Shown piece by piece: positions 1 to 7,734 of a stretch of 64,000 nucleotides of DNA; within the stretch, counting starts at the first letter, position 1, and the number at the start of each line of letters is the position of its first letter. Under the pieces are notes generated by a model that was not told the DNA's origin, did not search any database, and worked only from the letters and a program-made list of their open reading frames with translations. This stretch comes from Phycisphaeraceae bacterium (GTDB lineage: Bacteria; Planctomycetota; Phycisphaerae; Phycisphaerales; SM1A02), in NCBI GenBank assembly GCA_015709595.1, contig CP054178.1, positions 2,733,205 to 2,797,204 on the forward strand. The letters run 5' to 3'. The position numbers and the translations under genes are program-made.

Positions 1-329
1 TGCCGCTGCATCATCAGCATGCGCTGATCGAGCTTGCGCGTGAGCACCATGGCGCGGTGGATGCGGAGCAACTCGGCCCTGGGCAGGTTGGGGTCGAGCG
101 CGGGGTCCGCCACGCCGTCTTCATTGAGGATGCGAAGATCCTCGATCGTGCCGAGGTCGATGGTCCTGATCTTCGTGTCCTTCGCGGGAGATGTGCTGGG
201 AGGAGTGGGGGGGGTTGGCATGGGTCGTGCGGGCGGCGATTGCGGATCGGCGGGGGCGTCGATGACCACGGGAGCGGACCGACGCTTGGCCCGCACGGAT
301 GATGGGGACGATGGAGTGCGGCTCGTCAT
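1..329 (-). CDS. pdhA: 2-oxoacid (pyruvate or branched-chain) dehydrogenase E1 alpha subunit, 3' end cut by window edge
   Basis: Only the first 109 residues are present and the frame is open to the left edge. Residues 1-50 are a Pro/Ser/Thr-rich, probably disordered leader. The rest carries the family's opening motif (HRAMVLTRKLDQRM, around residue 90), which precedes the thiamine-diphosphate domain of E1 alpha. The product should pair with E1 beta and decarboxylate a 2-oxoacid, handing the acyl group to E2 lipoyl domains. The start ATG has AGGA about 8 nt upstream. It lies 120 bp downstream of paaD on the same strand, so it may share that transcript. Pyruvate or branched-chain substrate cannot be told from this fragment. 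The long Pro-rich leader is unusual and corresponds to a G-rich tract on the plus strand. Confidence 0.8.
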   Translation of the reverse strand, partial: MTSRTPSSPSSVRAKRRSAPVVIDAPADPQSPPARPMPTPPTPPSTSPAKDTKIRTIDLGTIEDLRILNEDGVADPALDPNLPRAELLRIHRAMVLTRKLDQRMLMMQR

Positions 330-449
330 GGTCCGATCCTGAAGGGCGGAATCGATGCGGAGCCATCCTACGCCCCGGCGCGCGGCCGTGCCAGAGGGGG
401 CACTCCCTTTGCCGCACCCTGGCGGATGCCGCGGCGCCGCGGCGATTCA

Positions 450-1007
450 TCACACGCGCTTCAGGTGCTCGAACGAGTTGCGGCACGTCTCGCAGTAGTA
501 GATCATGCGGCAGCGCGTCGGCCCGAACGGGCTGTCAAGATGGGTGGACACCGAACCGCAGAAGGGGCAGGGCACGGGCGCCACGGTCGAACCCGCGGAA
601 ACCGTCATCGGCACGGGGCGCGGAATCGAGCCGCCGGGCGGATCAGTATGGCCGATGGCGCACTCCCCGCGCTCGGGCACCGTCACGCCGTGGGCTCGAA
701 GCGATGCCCGGCCCGCCTCGGTGATGCGGTCCACCGTCCAGCGGGGTTCATGCACGAAGCGGACCTGGACCTGTTCGACCCCCGGAAGCGCGCCGACCAC
801 CCGCCGCACATCCTCGCGGATCATGTCGAGGGCCGGGCACCCGACGAAGGTCGGCAGAAGCGTGATGGTGGCGACCGCGGAATCCGGGCGAACAGGCGAC
901 GGCTCGAGTTGCACCTGCTCCACCAGTCCCAGATCAACGATCGAAATCGGCATCTCCGGGTCAGGGATGGCGGCCAGCGCGGCCATGATGTCCTGGCGAC
1001 TCGTCAC
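450..1007 (-). CDS. paaD: 1,2-phenylacetyl-CoA epoxidase accessory subunit PaaD
   Basis: A protein of 185 residues, close to the usual 160-170 of PaaD. The N-terminal half is a DUF59/MIP18-like domain with DPEMP near residue 15, an IVDLG strand and GCPALDMI near residue 60. The C-terminus is a zinc ribbon: CPFCGS near residue 147, then CRMIYYCETC and a terminal FEHLK. PaaD is thought to help assemble the metal centres of the PaaABCDE epoxidase, which converts phenylacetyl-CoA to its ring epoxide. I chose the GTG start because the frame upstream runs into paaC and has no PaaD homology; this leaves a 41-nt gap after paaC. The next in-frame ATG is seven codons on. Confidence 0.88.
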   Translation of the reverse strand: MTSRQDIMAALAAIPDPEMPISIVDLGLVEQVQLEPSPVRPDSAVATITLLPTFVGCPALDMIREDVRRVVGALPGVEQVQVRFVHEPRWTVDRITEAGRASLRAHGVTVPERGECAIGHTDPPGGSIPRPVPMTVSAGSTVAPVPCPFCGSVSTHLDSPFGPTRCRMIYYCETCRNSFEHLKRV

Positions 1008-1048
1008 GGGTGATTGTTGGCGACCGGAAGCGGGTGCGGAGGCGCCCC

Positions 1049-1828
1049 TCACCACGCGGCATCCGGCTCGAGCCGGTAGACCTCGCACATCTCGTCGAGG
1101 ATGCCCTTCAGGTGCGGCGTGTGGACGCCGCGGCGGCCGCCGCGCACGCTCGGGTCGCGGGCGGGGATCGACGCCTTCAGCCCGGCCCGGTTCAGCACAT
1201 CCTGCACGCCCGCGAGCCACGACTGGAACATGGCGTTCTCATCGCCGGGGTACAGCCCGGCGGCGGCGAGTTGCTCCTGATTCTCCACCGGCTCGAACAG
1301 CCCGGGGGCGAGCGGGGCCAGCGCCGTCAGGGCCCTGGTCATGCGGGCGTTGGATTCGCTCGTTCCGCGGCCCAGCCGGATGACCCAGCCATCGGTGTGC
1401 TCGACGTGAACCCGTTCCTCATCGGCGATGCGGCGGGCCAGGTCGCGCAGGGGCGGCCACGCGGAGCAGGCCAGTCGATCAAGCCGCAGAGCATCGAACC
1501 GGTCGCAGAAAAGTTTGCGCGACAGAGCGGTCGCCCAGTCGAACTCATCCGGAACTTCGACGAGGGCGGCGCTGCGGAACTGCTGGGGCGTTCGACCGAA
1601 CGCGAGTTGATCAGGACCGCGGCCCGTCAGTCGGCCAGCCAGCTCGTAGATGGCCTGGGCGTGGGCGATTTCATCCTGGGCGAGGTGGGAAAAGGCGATG
1701 TCCTCCTCCAGGATCGGCGCCAGACCCGTCCAGTCGCTGTTGAGGTGGCCGAGCAGCAGTTTGTCGTCGGCCAGCGACAGCAGCAGGTCGGCGAGCGGCG
1801 GTTTGAGGTGATCGGGAACGGTCTGCAT
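1049..1828 (-). CDS. paaC: 1,2-phenylacetyl-CoA epoxidase structural subunit PaaC
   Basis: A 259-residue ferritin-like helical protein of the usual PaaC length. It opens with a helix containing LADDKLLLGHLNSDWTG, followed by EEDIAFSHLAQDEIAHA near residue 45 and DEERVHVEH near residue 140, the paired-helix E/D..H pattern of the family. In the known complex PaaC is the structural partner of the catalytic di-iron PaaA. It follows paaB by 83 nt and precedes paaD in the order of classical paa operons. The surprise is that no paaA lies next to it: upstream of paaB is an unrelated zinc-ribbon gene. Assignment to PaaC rather than another ferritin-like oxidase rests on the paaB and paaD neighbours as well as sequence. 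Confidence 0.88.
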   Translation of the reverse strand: MQTVPDHLKPPLADLLLSLADDKLLLGHLNSDWTGLAPILEEDIAFSHLAQDEIAHAQAIYELAGRLTGRGPDQLAFGRTPQQFRSAALVEVPDEFDWATALSRKLFCDRFDALRLDRLACSAWPPLRDLARRIADEERVHVEHTDGWVIRLGRGTSESNARMTRALTALAPLAPGLFEPVENQEQLAAAGLYPGDENAMFQSWLAGVQDVLNRAGLKASIPARDPSVRGGRRGVHTPHLKGILDEMCEVYRLEPDAAW

Positions 1829-1911
1829 CGGGTTCGTGCCTTCGGGTCAACAGTGTGCGCTGCGTGCGTCGTGCTACGGTTGAGAAGCGGGCTGGAGCTG
1901 AAGAAACGCGA

Positions 1912-2574
1912 TCAGAATGCTTCCTGCAGGTCGTCTTTCTCGTACTCGGCCAGTTGCTGTTCATCGCGGAAGGCGATCCACTTGGCGCGCACCACGCGGC
2001 CGTATCCGCGCGCCAGGCGATAGGACTGATCGGTGTGCCGCCAGACGAGGTCATCCGGTCCGGTGCGAATGAGATGATCGTCGCGGACGACCCAGACGAC
2101 GTGGGCCGTCTTGGCGGGGCGCACGTCGCGGCGCGCCTGGTCGAGGGCCTGGGCCGGGTTCGTCGCATCCACAGTCCCCACGTCGATCCACAGATCGCCC
2201 GGTTTCTTCTGGGTGAAGACGCGGAAGGTTGAGTTCCGGGTTCCGGGTTCCGAGTGATGCGCGTCGCGCCTCGTCGTCGGCTCGATGCCTCGATCCCGAG
2301 GTGCCTCGATGCCTTCGCCGTACAACCCATCGCTCGACGTGATGTGCTCGCGTGCGATGGCCATCACGTTGACGCATTCCTGATCCTGTCCGTAGTGCTC
2401 GCGGGCGAAGGCCAGGGCCATGTCGCCGTCGGCCGCCTCGAGCCAGCCGGCGTAGATGAACGGGCCGCTGTCACGCAGTTGCGTGAAGATGACGAAGGGC
2501 CGCAGGTCGCCGGTCGGCTCGACGGTCAGCGGCTCGGGCGGGGGCGCGGTGAACTGCTCGCGGATTCGGGACAT
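1912..2574 (-). CDS. paaB: PaaB-like protein with two PaaB domains in tandem
   Basis: At 220 residues this is about twice the usual 90-100 of PaaB, a small subunit of the phenylacetyl-CoA epoxidase. Two segments each look like a PaaB domain. Residues about 25-80 hold FVIFTQLRDSGPF, GWLEAADGDMALAFARE and a closing AIAREHI. Residues about 120-175 hold FRVFTQKKPGDLW, GTVDATNPAQALDQARRD and VVWVVRDDHL. The linker contains an in-frame copy of a heptanucleotide repeat (GGTTCCG)n. The last 45 residues carry a W.H.TDQ.YR-like tail that I do not recognise. No Shine-Dalgarno is visible; a TACACT hexamer ends 6 nt before the ATG, so the mRNA may be leaderless. Calling the two segments homologous is my reading by eye. 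Confidence 0.75.
   Translation of the reverse strand: MSRIREQFTAPPPEPLTVEPTGDLRPFVIFTQLRDSGPFIYAGWLEAADGDMALAFAREHYGQDQECVNVMAIAREHITSSDGLYGEGIEAPRDRGIEPTTRRDAHHSEPGTRNSTFRVFTQKKPGDLWIDVGTVDATNPAQALDQARRDVRPAKTAHVVWVVRDDHLIRTGPDDLVWRHTDQSYRLARGYGRVVRAKWIAFRDEQQLAEYEKDDLQEAF
2231..2254. repeat. Heptanucleotide repeat (GGTTCCG)n inside paaB
   Basis: Three degenerate 7-nt units GGTTCCG/GAGTTCC lie in the linker between the two PaaB domains. The same 24-nt string, with no mismatch, occurs at 35706-35729 inside putA. The unit length is not a multiple of three, so successive units are read in different frames, and all stay open. Confidence 0.75.
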
Positions 2575-2580
2575 GCTGAC

Positions 2581-2586
2581 AGTGTA
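2581..2586 (-). promoter_or_regulatory. Candidate -10 box (TACACT) of a leaderless paaB transcript
   Basis: TACACT ends 6 nt before the paaB ATG and no ribosome binding site lies between. With normal -10 to start-site spacing, transcription would begin at or next to the A of ATG. No convincing -35 is visible. Confidence 0.4.
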
Positions 2587-2661
2587 GAGGATGACCCGGC
2601 CCCGCGGGCGGCGGGGGCTGCGTCCGCCGGGCAGGGAGAAGTCCCCGATTGGGCGGTTGAC

Positions 2662-2988
2662 TCACCTGGCGGGCTGCATCGCCGCGCTGGCCAGCATGGC
2701 GATGGCGACGAGCATCATGAGCGAGAGGAAGATGAAGAGAAGCCACCGCTCGATCAGCCGGGCGGGTCGAGCGTGGGCGTCGTGGGTGCGTTCGTCGCGA
2801 TCGAGGTCGTGGTGGAGTGGTGAGCCGACCAGCCCCTCCATCTCGGCATAGGAGCGCGGCGGCCGTTCATCGAAGTCGCAGCCGCACTCCTCGCAGTGAG
2901 GGGCCGATGATTCGACGGGTGTGCCGCAGGCGACGCACCGCCGCGTGAACAGTTGCCGCAGGCGCAGGGTGGAAACCTTGCCGGCCAT
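2662..2988 (-). CDS. Small zinc-ribbon protein with one C-terminal membrane segment
   Basis: A protein of 108 residues. Near residue 20 is a CVACG ... CEECG zinc ribbon (C-x2-C, ten residues, C-x2-C). After an acidic/His-rich stretch (HHDLDRDERTHD) comes one hydrophobic helix, about residues 77-101, at the C-terminus. It would be a tail-anchored protein with its ribbon in the cytoplasm. I placed the start at the ATG giving MAGKVSTLR because the longer upstream extension is low-complexity and crosses the promoter region of the divergent gene. The function is not recognised; planctomycete genomes carry many short proteins of this design. It separates paaB from the divergent membrane-protein gene. 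Confidence 0.65.
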   Translation of the reverse strand: MAGKVSTLRLRQLFTRRCVACGTPVESSAPHCEECGCDFDERPPRSYAEMEGLVGSPLHHDLDRDERTHDAHARPARLIERWLLFIFLSLMMLVAIAMLASAAMQPAR

Positions 2989-3170
2989 TGGGACCAGCGT
3001 ACCACAGCGGAGCGAATTGCCAAGAGGGAAGAGAAGCGGCTGACGGGGGGCGGGCAGCGTGGAGAACCAAGCCCGTTTGTGGTAGCATCGGGCCGCTGGT
3101 TTGTCTCCCACGAGGTGCTCGGCACCGACTACTCGACACACCCACCCCATCCCTTCGTGGAGGAGCGGAC

Positions 3171-4715
3171 GTGAACGATCAGCCCCGTCAGCGGATCATC
3201 GTCGATGCAGTGGCCTTCGGCCAGATTTTCCAGTTTCACCGGATTCTCAAGTCGATCACGCAGGCCATGCAGCCGACCCGCCTGGTGGTGGCGCTGCTGA
3301 TGGTGCTGACCCTGGTCGCCGTGGGCAACCTGTGGGATCGGTGGTTCGAGGGTGAAGGCGTGTTCCCGCCCCAGGGCATACTGGTCGATCTGCCTCTCAC
3401 GTCGGACATTGAGGCGGACGCGGTGCTGCGACCCATCGCGGAGAAGTCGGAGTCGGTCAAGATCCTCTACGACCGGCCCACGGGCGTGGAGCTGGAGAAC
3501 TGGTCGCTGCCCGCGCGCCTGGACCCGCGCAAGGTGCGAGAGGGCATCGAACTGGACTTCAAGTTCAAGTATCGCAACGGCGCCGAATCGGGACTGGCCA
3601 AGGAAATTCTGGATGGCTGGACCCTCGACTTCCGGCGCGACCTGCTGGCGATCGACAGCATCATGCCGCGTCGTGCCTACGAGGCGACTGTGGAGCAGGT
3701 GGCCAGGAGCGTCGGCCAGATCGTGTGGGGCGTGTACACGCTCAGCCCGGTGACGATCTACGGGGCGTTCAACGACATGATCGTCCGCATGCCGGTGAAG
3801 CTGTGGAGGCAGCGCCCGTGGTTCGTGGTCGTCTACGGCTTTCTGACATTGCTCGTGCTCTCCGTGGGAGGCGGAGCAATCTGCCGCATGTCCGCCTGCG
3901 AGACGGCGGGGCAGGAGCGGCTGCGGGTCTCGGACGCATTCGACTTCGCGCTGTCATCGTGGCCGCGACTGCTGTTCGCCAACCTGCTGCCGCTGCTGAT
4001 CGCCGGCGGGCTGGCGCTGGTGCTGGTGGTGGCGGGGATCGTGCTGTTCGGCATTCCATATCTGGATGTGCTGGGAGGCATCGGGTACGGGCTGAACCTG
4101 CTGCTGGGCTTCCTCATCGCCTTCGTGCTGCTGGGCACGGCGGGCAGCTTCTTCCTGCTGCTGCCGGCGGTGGCCACGGAGAACTGTGCTCCCATTGACG
4201 CGCTGCAGCGCGCCATCGCCTACCTGATCGGGCGGCCGCTTCACCTGCTGGGCTACGCGATCACCGCGATCGTGGGGATGTCGCTGGGGTACTGGGTGGT
4301 GTCGCTGGTCGCGGTGACGGCGCTCAACGTCACCGGCGGAGCCACGGGCATGTTCACCAGCAACACCGCCGTCACCATCACCGGGGGGTACGGCCTGTTC
4401 TGGCTCAAGCAGGCGCCGGGGGCGCCGCACATGTACTGGCACAGTGAGTGGGCGGCGTTCTTCGTCGCCGCGTGGCAGGGCGTCATCGTGCTGCTGGTCG
4501 CCAGCTACGTCGTCTCCTATGCCTTCAGCAGCATCACCACGATCTACCTGCTGATGCGCAAGGCGGTGGACGACCAGGACATCTCCGAAATCTGGCGACC
4601 GGGCCTGATTCCCGGCACGCTGGCGCCCGAGCCGACATCGTCGTCCACCGGCGCCCCCGGCGAGACCGAGGCGGCGACAAACTCCAAGGCGGCCTCATCC
4701 TCCGGTGAAGGATGA
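3171..4715 (+). CDS. Multi-pass membrane protein of unknown function
   Basis: A protein of 514 residues. The N-terminal 40 residues are cytoplasmic, with one membrane segment near residue 45. A soluble domain of about 150 residues follows (PPQGILVDLPLTSDIEADAV onward). The C-terminal half has at least five more hydrophobic helices from about residue 220, with long Leu/Val/Ala stretches. The end is a Ser/Thr/Glu-rich tail. The GTG start is chosen for the GGAGGAG 6 nt upstream; a longer open frame before it has no protein-like character. I recognise no enzymatic motif. The loop CRMSACETAGQERL with nearby Arg residues resembles the cytosolic loop of DUF4013-like membrane proteins only in general style. 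It stands alone, with a small unknown gene convergent downstream. Confidence 0.7.
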   Translation: MNDQPRQRIIVDAVAFGQIFQFHRILKSITQAMQPTRLVVALLMVLTLVAVGNLWDRWFEGEGVFPPQGILVDLPLTSDIEADAVLRPIAEKSESVKILYDRPTGVELENWSLPARLDPRKVREGIELDFKFKYRNGAESGLAKEILDGWTLDFRRDLLAIDSIMPRRAYEATVEQVARSVGQIVWGVYTLSPVTIYGAFNDMIVRMPVKLWRQRPWFVVVYGFLTLLVLSVGGGAICRMSACETAGQERLRVSDAFDFALSSWPRLLFANLLPLLIAGGLALVLVVAGIVLFGIPYLDVLGGIGYGLNLLLGFLIAFVLLGTAGSFFLLLPAVATENCAPIDALQRAIAYLIGRPLHLLGYAITAIVGMSLGYWVVSLVAVTALNVTGGATGMFTSNTAVTITGGYGLFWLKQAPGAPHMYWHSEWAAFFVAAWQGVIVLLVASYVVSYAFSSITTIYLLMRKAVDDQDISEIWRPGLIPGTLAPEPTSSSTGAPGETEAATNSKAASSSGEG

Positions 4716-4783
4716 CAACCCGTCAACCGGAGGGCGTCATCCGTCACCCAGTCGTCAGGCGCACATGGGACGGGCTGACGCGC

Positions 4784-5353
4784 TCAGGAGTCCAGCTTCT
4801 TCACGGGCATGGCGAGTGATCGGAAGATCGTCTGCGTCCGCAGCACCAGCCCGCAGTCGCTGCGCAGGTGGTATGACTGGGCATGAATCTCATTGCGGAA
4901 TCGCTGCACGTCGATGAGCGACATGTTGTCCACGCCATTCGTGTCCTTCCACGTGGTCATCAGACTGTCGCCGGCACGGGCATGCTCGATCATCTCCTGG
5001 AAGGTGCCGTTGTAGAGGTGATCGGTGAGCGTCTCGGTCTGAACGCTGGTGACGTAGCCGATACGCTCGGCGACCTTGTCCTCATGATCGCGCTCCCCGG
5101 CGCAGGGGAACAGCACCACGCGGGCTCGATCGGGCAGACCATCAAGGCGGTCCGTTACGATCTCCGCGGCGCACAGGCCCTGAAAGTGAAAAAGGAACGT
5201 GTGTCCACCCCGGAAGATCCATCCCTCGAACTCGTAATCCCCATGCACCAGTCGTCGCCGTCCTTCGATCCCGAAGAACTCGGGGTGAACGGCCTTGCGG
5301 TAGAGGACAAGGTGATACGCCTGAAGACTCGACGTCCTTGAAACAAGACTCAT
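4784..5353 (-). CDS. Conserved-looking hypothetical protein
   Basis: A soluble protein of 189 residues that I cannot assign to a family. It reads as a compact alpha/beta domain: YHLVLYRKAVHPEFF near residue 15, YEFEGWIFRGGHTFLFHF near residue 42, then VLFPCAGERDHED near residue 83, and a C-terminal RTQTIFRSLAMPVKK. There is no signal peptide or membrane helix. The ATG is preceded by GGAG with good spacing. It shares an ATGA stop/start overlap with a possible short upstream frame. Codon use matches its neighbours, so it is probably real and native. Confidence 0.6.
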   Translation of the reverse strand: MSLVSRTSSLQAYHLVLYRKAVHPEFFGIEGRRRLVHGDYEFEGWIFRGGHTFLFHFQGLCAAEIVTDRLDGLPDRARVVLFPCAGERDHEDKVAERIGYVTSVQTETLTDHLYNGTFQEMIEHARAGDSLMTTWKDTNGVDNMSLIDVQRFRNEIHAQSYHLRSDCGLVLRTQTIFRSLAMPVKKLDS

Positions 5354-5574
5354 AGGGGCTCCACCCACACCTCGAGTGATTGCTGAGCGTCAATCGCCTC
5401 GGACCCGACCAAGGCGGGCGGCATTCTCGCACGAGCAGTGCGAAAGACAAACGAAAACTTTCGAGAATCTCCGCGAACACCGAGCACCGAGTGCATCAGC
5501 GGGATGGTGCGCACGCCGTCGGGTTGTGATAACGCTGCACGGACCTTGTGCGTTCTCGCTGATCGGTCGAACAC
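5350..5574 (-). CDS. Possible short gene coupled to the downstream hypothetical gene
   Basis: A 74-codon frame starting with GTG ends in an ATGA overlap with the next gene, the layout of translational coupling. Its last 50 residues (VRTIPLMHSVLGVRGDSRKF, later PALVGSEAIDAQQSLEVW) read like a small beta-rich protein. The first 20 codons are poorer in G/C at third position and the start has no clear Shine-Dalgarno. It could be a real small protein, the remnant of a longer gene, or chance. Otherwise the 360 bp between the HNH gene and the 189-residue gene hold nothing I can name. Confidence 0.3.
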   Translation of the reverse strand: MFDRSARTHKVRAALSQPDGVRTIPLMHSVLGVRGDSRKFSFVFRTARARMPPALVGSEAIDAQQSLEVWVEPL

Positions 5575-5717
5575 AACATGCGTTCGTCCATCGGGTTGCC
5601 TTCAGCACGCCATGAAACGACAGGCGGCTGCGCACCGGTAGCCCGCGCCTCGGGTGACCCGCGACTCGGAACCGCTCGCGAGCGCGGCGGTGCGACCGCG
5701 ACTGTGTGGACAAACTG

Positions 5718-6341
5718 TCAGCGCAGTTCGACGTGCCAGTAGGCGTCGTCGAGGAACGCCTTCCACGAGTGGTACTTCGGCTCGCCAAGCCGCAGCGTGA
5801 TGGTGGGGTTGCGCTTGGGCTTCACCGGGGGGCGGATCAGGCGCATCCCCGCCTGTTCGGGCGTGCGGCCTCCCTTGCGCATGTTGCACTTCACGCAGGC
5901 ACAGACGATGTTGTCCCACGAGTTCTCCCCGCCCTGCACGCGCGGCACCACGTGGTCCAGCGACAACTCGCTGGTGGGGAACACCTTGCCGCAGAACTGA
6001 CAGCGATTGCGGTCGCGCGCGAAGATGTTCCGACGCGTCAGCTTCACGTGACGCGCCGGAAGCCGGTCGTATCCCAGCAGGCGGATGATCTTGGGCACCG
6101 CGATCTCGATGGTGGGCGTGCGCACCCAGGTGTAGGCGTCCGGCTCGAACTGCTTCTGGAGCGCGGCGATCTCCGTCCACGACTCGAAGTCGTAGTTCAG
6201 ATACTTGCCGTTCTCCACCGCGATCACTTCCGCGCGGTCGCCCAGCAGCAGCGTGAAGGCGCGGCGCGCGCTGACGACGCGCACCGCCGCGTACAGGCGA
6301 TTGAGCACGAGCACCTTTTCGTCGAGCGCCAGCGCCGACAT
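5718..6341 (-). CDS. HNH endonuclease family protein
   Basis: A protein of 207 residues. The N-terminal 95 residues match the common bacterial HNH protein that opens with VLVLNRLYAAVRVVSARRAF. The HNH core follows: CQFCGK near residue 115, the catalytic-type LSLDHVVPRVQGG near residue 127, then a second zinc half (CACVKCNMRKGGRTPEQAG) whose Asn is the HNH asparagine. It should bind zinc and nick DNA. Stand-alone members are widespread and their job is usually unknown; restriction and repair are both possible. I chose the second ATG because GGAGG sits 6 nt before it; an ATG four codons upstream lacks a site. Confidence 0.8.
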   Translation of the reverse strand: MSALALDEKVLVLNRLYAAVRVVSARRAFTLLLGDRAEVIAVENGKYLNYDFESWTEIAALQKQFEPDAYTWVRTPTIEIAVPKIIRLLGYDRLPARHVKLTRRNIFARDRNRCQFCGKVFPTSELSLDHVVPRVQGGENSWDNIVCACVKCNMRKGGRTPEQAGMRLIRPPVKPKRNPTITLRLGEPKYHSWKAFLDDAYWHVELR

Positions 6342-6478
6342 GCGATCCTCCATCGAACGCCGGGCGCATGGCCCGGCCAAGGTTGGCGTGATGGTAGACG
6401 ATCTCTCCCCGCTGCGGCAAAGGGAATGCCAAGCGAGGGCTCGACTTGCGCGAAGATGGGCAACTCGCGGGTCGCTGC

Positions 6479-7129
6479 TCAGGCCGTGGCCGACCGGCTC
6501 ACGAAACGACGCCGTTCGACCTCGACCCGGTCGTGCCGTACACATCCCACCAGGTGGTCGTTGACCATCCCGACCGCCTGCATGAAGGCGTACATGGTTG
6601 TCGGGCCAACGAAGGTCCATCCCGCCTGGCGCAGCGCCTTGCTCAGCGCCTTCGATTCAGGCGTGCTGGGCGGAATGGTCTCGCCAGTCCGGTGCGGCGG
6701 GCGGCGGTCCATCGGCGGCGCGAATGACCACAGACGCCGGGCGAGTGAACCCTCCCGTTCGATGATCTCAATCGCCCGTCTGGCGTTGTTGATCGTCGAT
6801 TCAATCTTGCCGCGGTGGCGCACGATGCGACTGTCGTGCAGCAGGCGCGTCACGTCGCGTGACGACATGCGGGCGACGCGATGGGGATCGAACCCGTGAA
6901 AGACCTCGCGAAAGGCGGGACGTTTCCGCAGGATCGTGAGCCAAGACAGCCCCGCCTGAAACCCTTCCAGACAGAGCTTCTCGAACAGCCGGATGTCATC
7001 CGGCGCGTCCGGCAGGGTGGGTCGTCCCCACTCGTCATCGTGGTAGGCGACGTACAGGGGATCGGCGCCGCACCACCAGCAGCGATGTTCGCCGCGATCA
7101 CTCCGGATGAGCCATCGGTTCGACGACAT
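6479..7129 (-). CDS. tag: DNA-3-methyladenine glycosylase I
   Basis: This 216-residue protein (family about 190) excises 3-methyladenine from alkylated DNA in base excision repair. Visible features are RCWWCGADPLYVAYHDDEWG at the N-terminus, which contains the zinc Cys and His, the helix-rich core with GFQAGLSWLTILRKR and FREVF, then GWTFVGPTTMYAFMQAVG, and the second zinc pair in NDHLVGCVRH. All four zinc ligands known for TagI are present. The ATG giving MSSNRW was chosen; the longer frame runs back through the tRNA-Lys gene. It lies just downstream of that tRNA and its hairpin. Confidence 0.92.
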   Translation of the reverse strand: MSSNRWLIRSDRGEHRCWWCGADPLYVAYHDDEWGRPTLPDAPDDIRLFEKLCLEGFQAGLSWLTILRKRPAFREVFHGFDPHRVARMSSRDVTRLLHDSRIVRHRGKIESTINNARRAIEIIEREGSLARRLWSFAPPMDRRPPHRTGETIPPSTPESKALSKALRQAGWTFVGPTTMYAFMQAVGMVNDHLVGCVRHDRVEVERRRFVSRSATA

Positions 7130-7199
7130 GTGGCGGATCGCCTCGGCCCAGGTCGGGCGCTGATCCAAGCGTCGGCACGGCCGACGACCAAAGAACGCA

Positions 7200-7221
7200 G
7201 GCCCCGGAGCCATCCGGGGCC
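7200..7221 (-). terminator. Hairpin downstream of tRNA-Lys
   Basis: A perfect 9-bp inverted repeat (GGCCCCGGA / TCCGGGGCC) with a 4-nt loop starts 12 nt past the 3' end of tRNA-Lys on its strand and is followed by GCGTTCTTT. The T-run is weak, so termination may be inefficient and tag could be read through. Confidence 0.5.
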
Positions 7222-7233
7222 CGCACAACGGCA

Positions 7234-7306
<73 letters not shown>

Positions 7307-7394
7307 TTCGGCAGGGCCGAGAACGTGACTCTACCGCACCGGCGGGAGGGGTCAAGCAGTGCGGGGAGGCGAATCCGTCCATCGTCGTTCCGTC

Positions 7395-7423
7395 TTGACC
7401 GGAGGGAGCGTGTTCTCTACCCT
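7395..7423 (+). promoter_or_regulatory. Sigma-70-type promoter for rpmF-plsX-fabH
   Basis: TTGACC, a 17-nt spacer, then TACCCT. Predicted transcription starts about 118 nt before the rpmF ATG, leaving a long leader. The leader holds no structure I can identify. Confidence 0.55.
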
Positions 7424-7547
7424 TGCCGGTTCCCGTCTGAGCGGGAGAGAAGCCGGGTCCGGGGGTGCGGAGCCCGCCCCAAGTCGGCTGGCGTGTTCGG
7501 GCCTCGGGTTTCGTTCATCAGCCCCGGCGGCTTGCGAGGATTCTTCG

Positions 7548-7730
7548 ATGCAACCAACCCACAGGACATCCCCCGGCCGCAAGCGACGCCGCCGGGCCCA
7601 TCAGGCGCTTCGCGGCATCCACACGGTGGCGTGCCCCAACTGCGGCGCCGCCCGCACGCCTCACAGCGCCTGTCGCTCGTGCGGCTACGTGCGCCCCGGT
7701 CTCCAGGTGAAGGCCATCCAGGGCGAGTGA
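7548..7730 (+). CDS. rpmF: 50S ribosomal protein L32
   Basis: A 60-residue basic protein with the L32 zinc-finger layout: RKRRRRAHQAL at the N-terminus, then CPNCGAAR and CRSCGYVRPG. It binds 23S rRNA in the large subunit. GAGGA lies about 8 nt before the ATG; the frame is open further upstream, but that part is not L32. It is followed 4 nt later by plsX, the rpmF-plsX-fabH order found in many bacteria, which couples ribosome and membrane lipid synthesis. Confidence 0.95.
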   Translation: MQPTHRTSPGRKRRRRAHQALRGIHTVACPNCGAARTPHSACRSCGYVRPGLQVKAIQGE

Positions 7731-7734
7731 ACCC

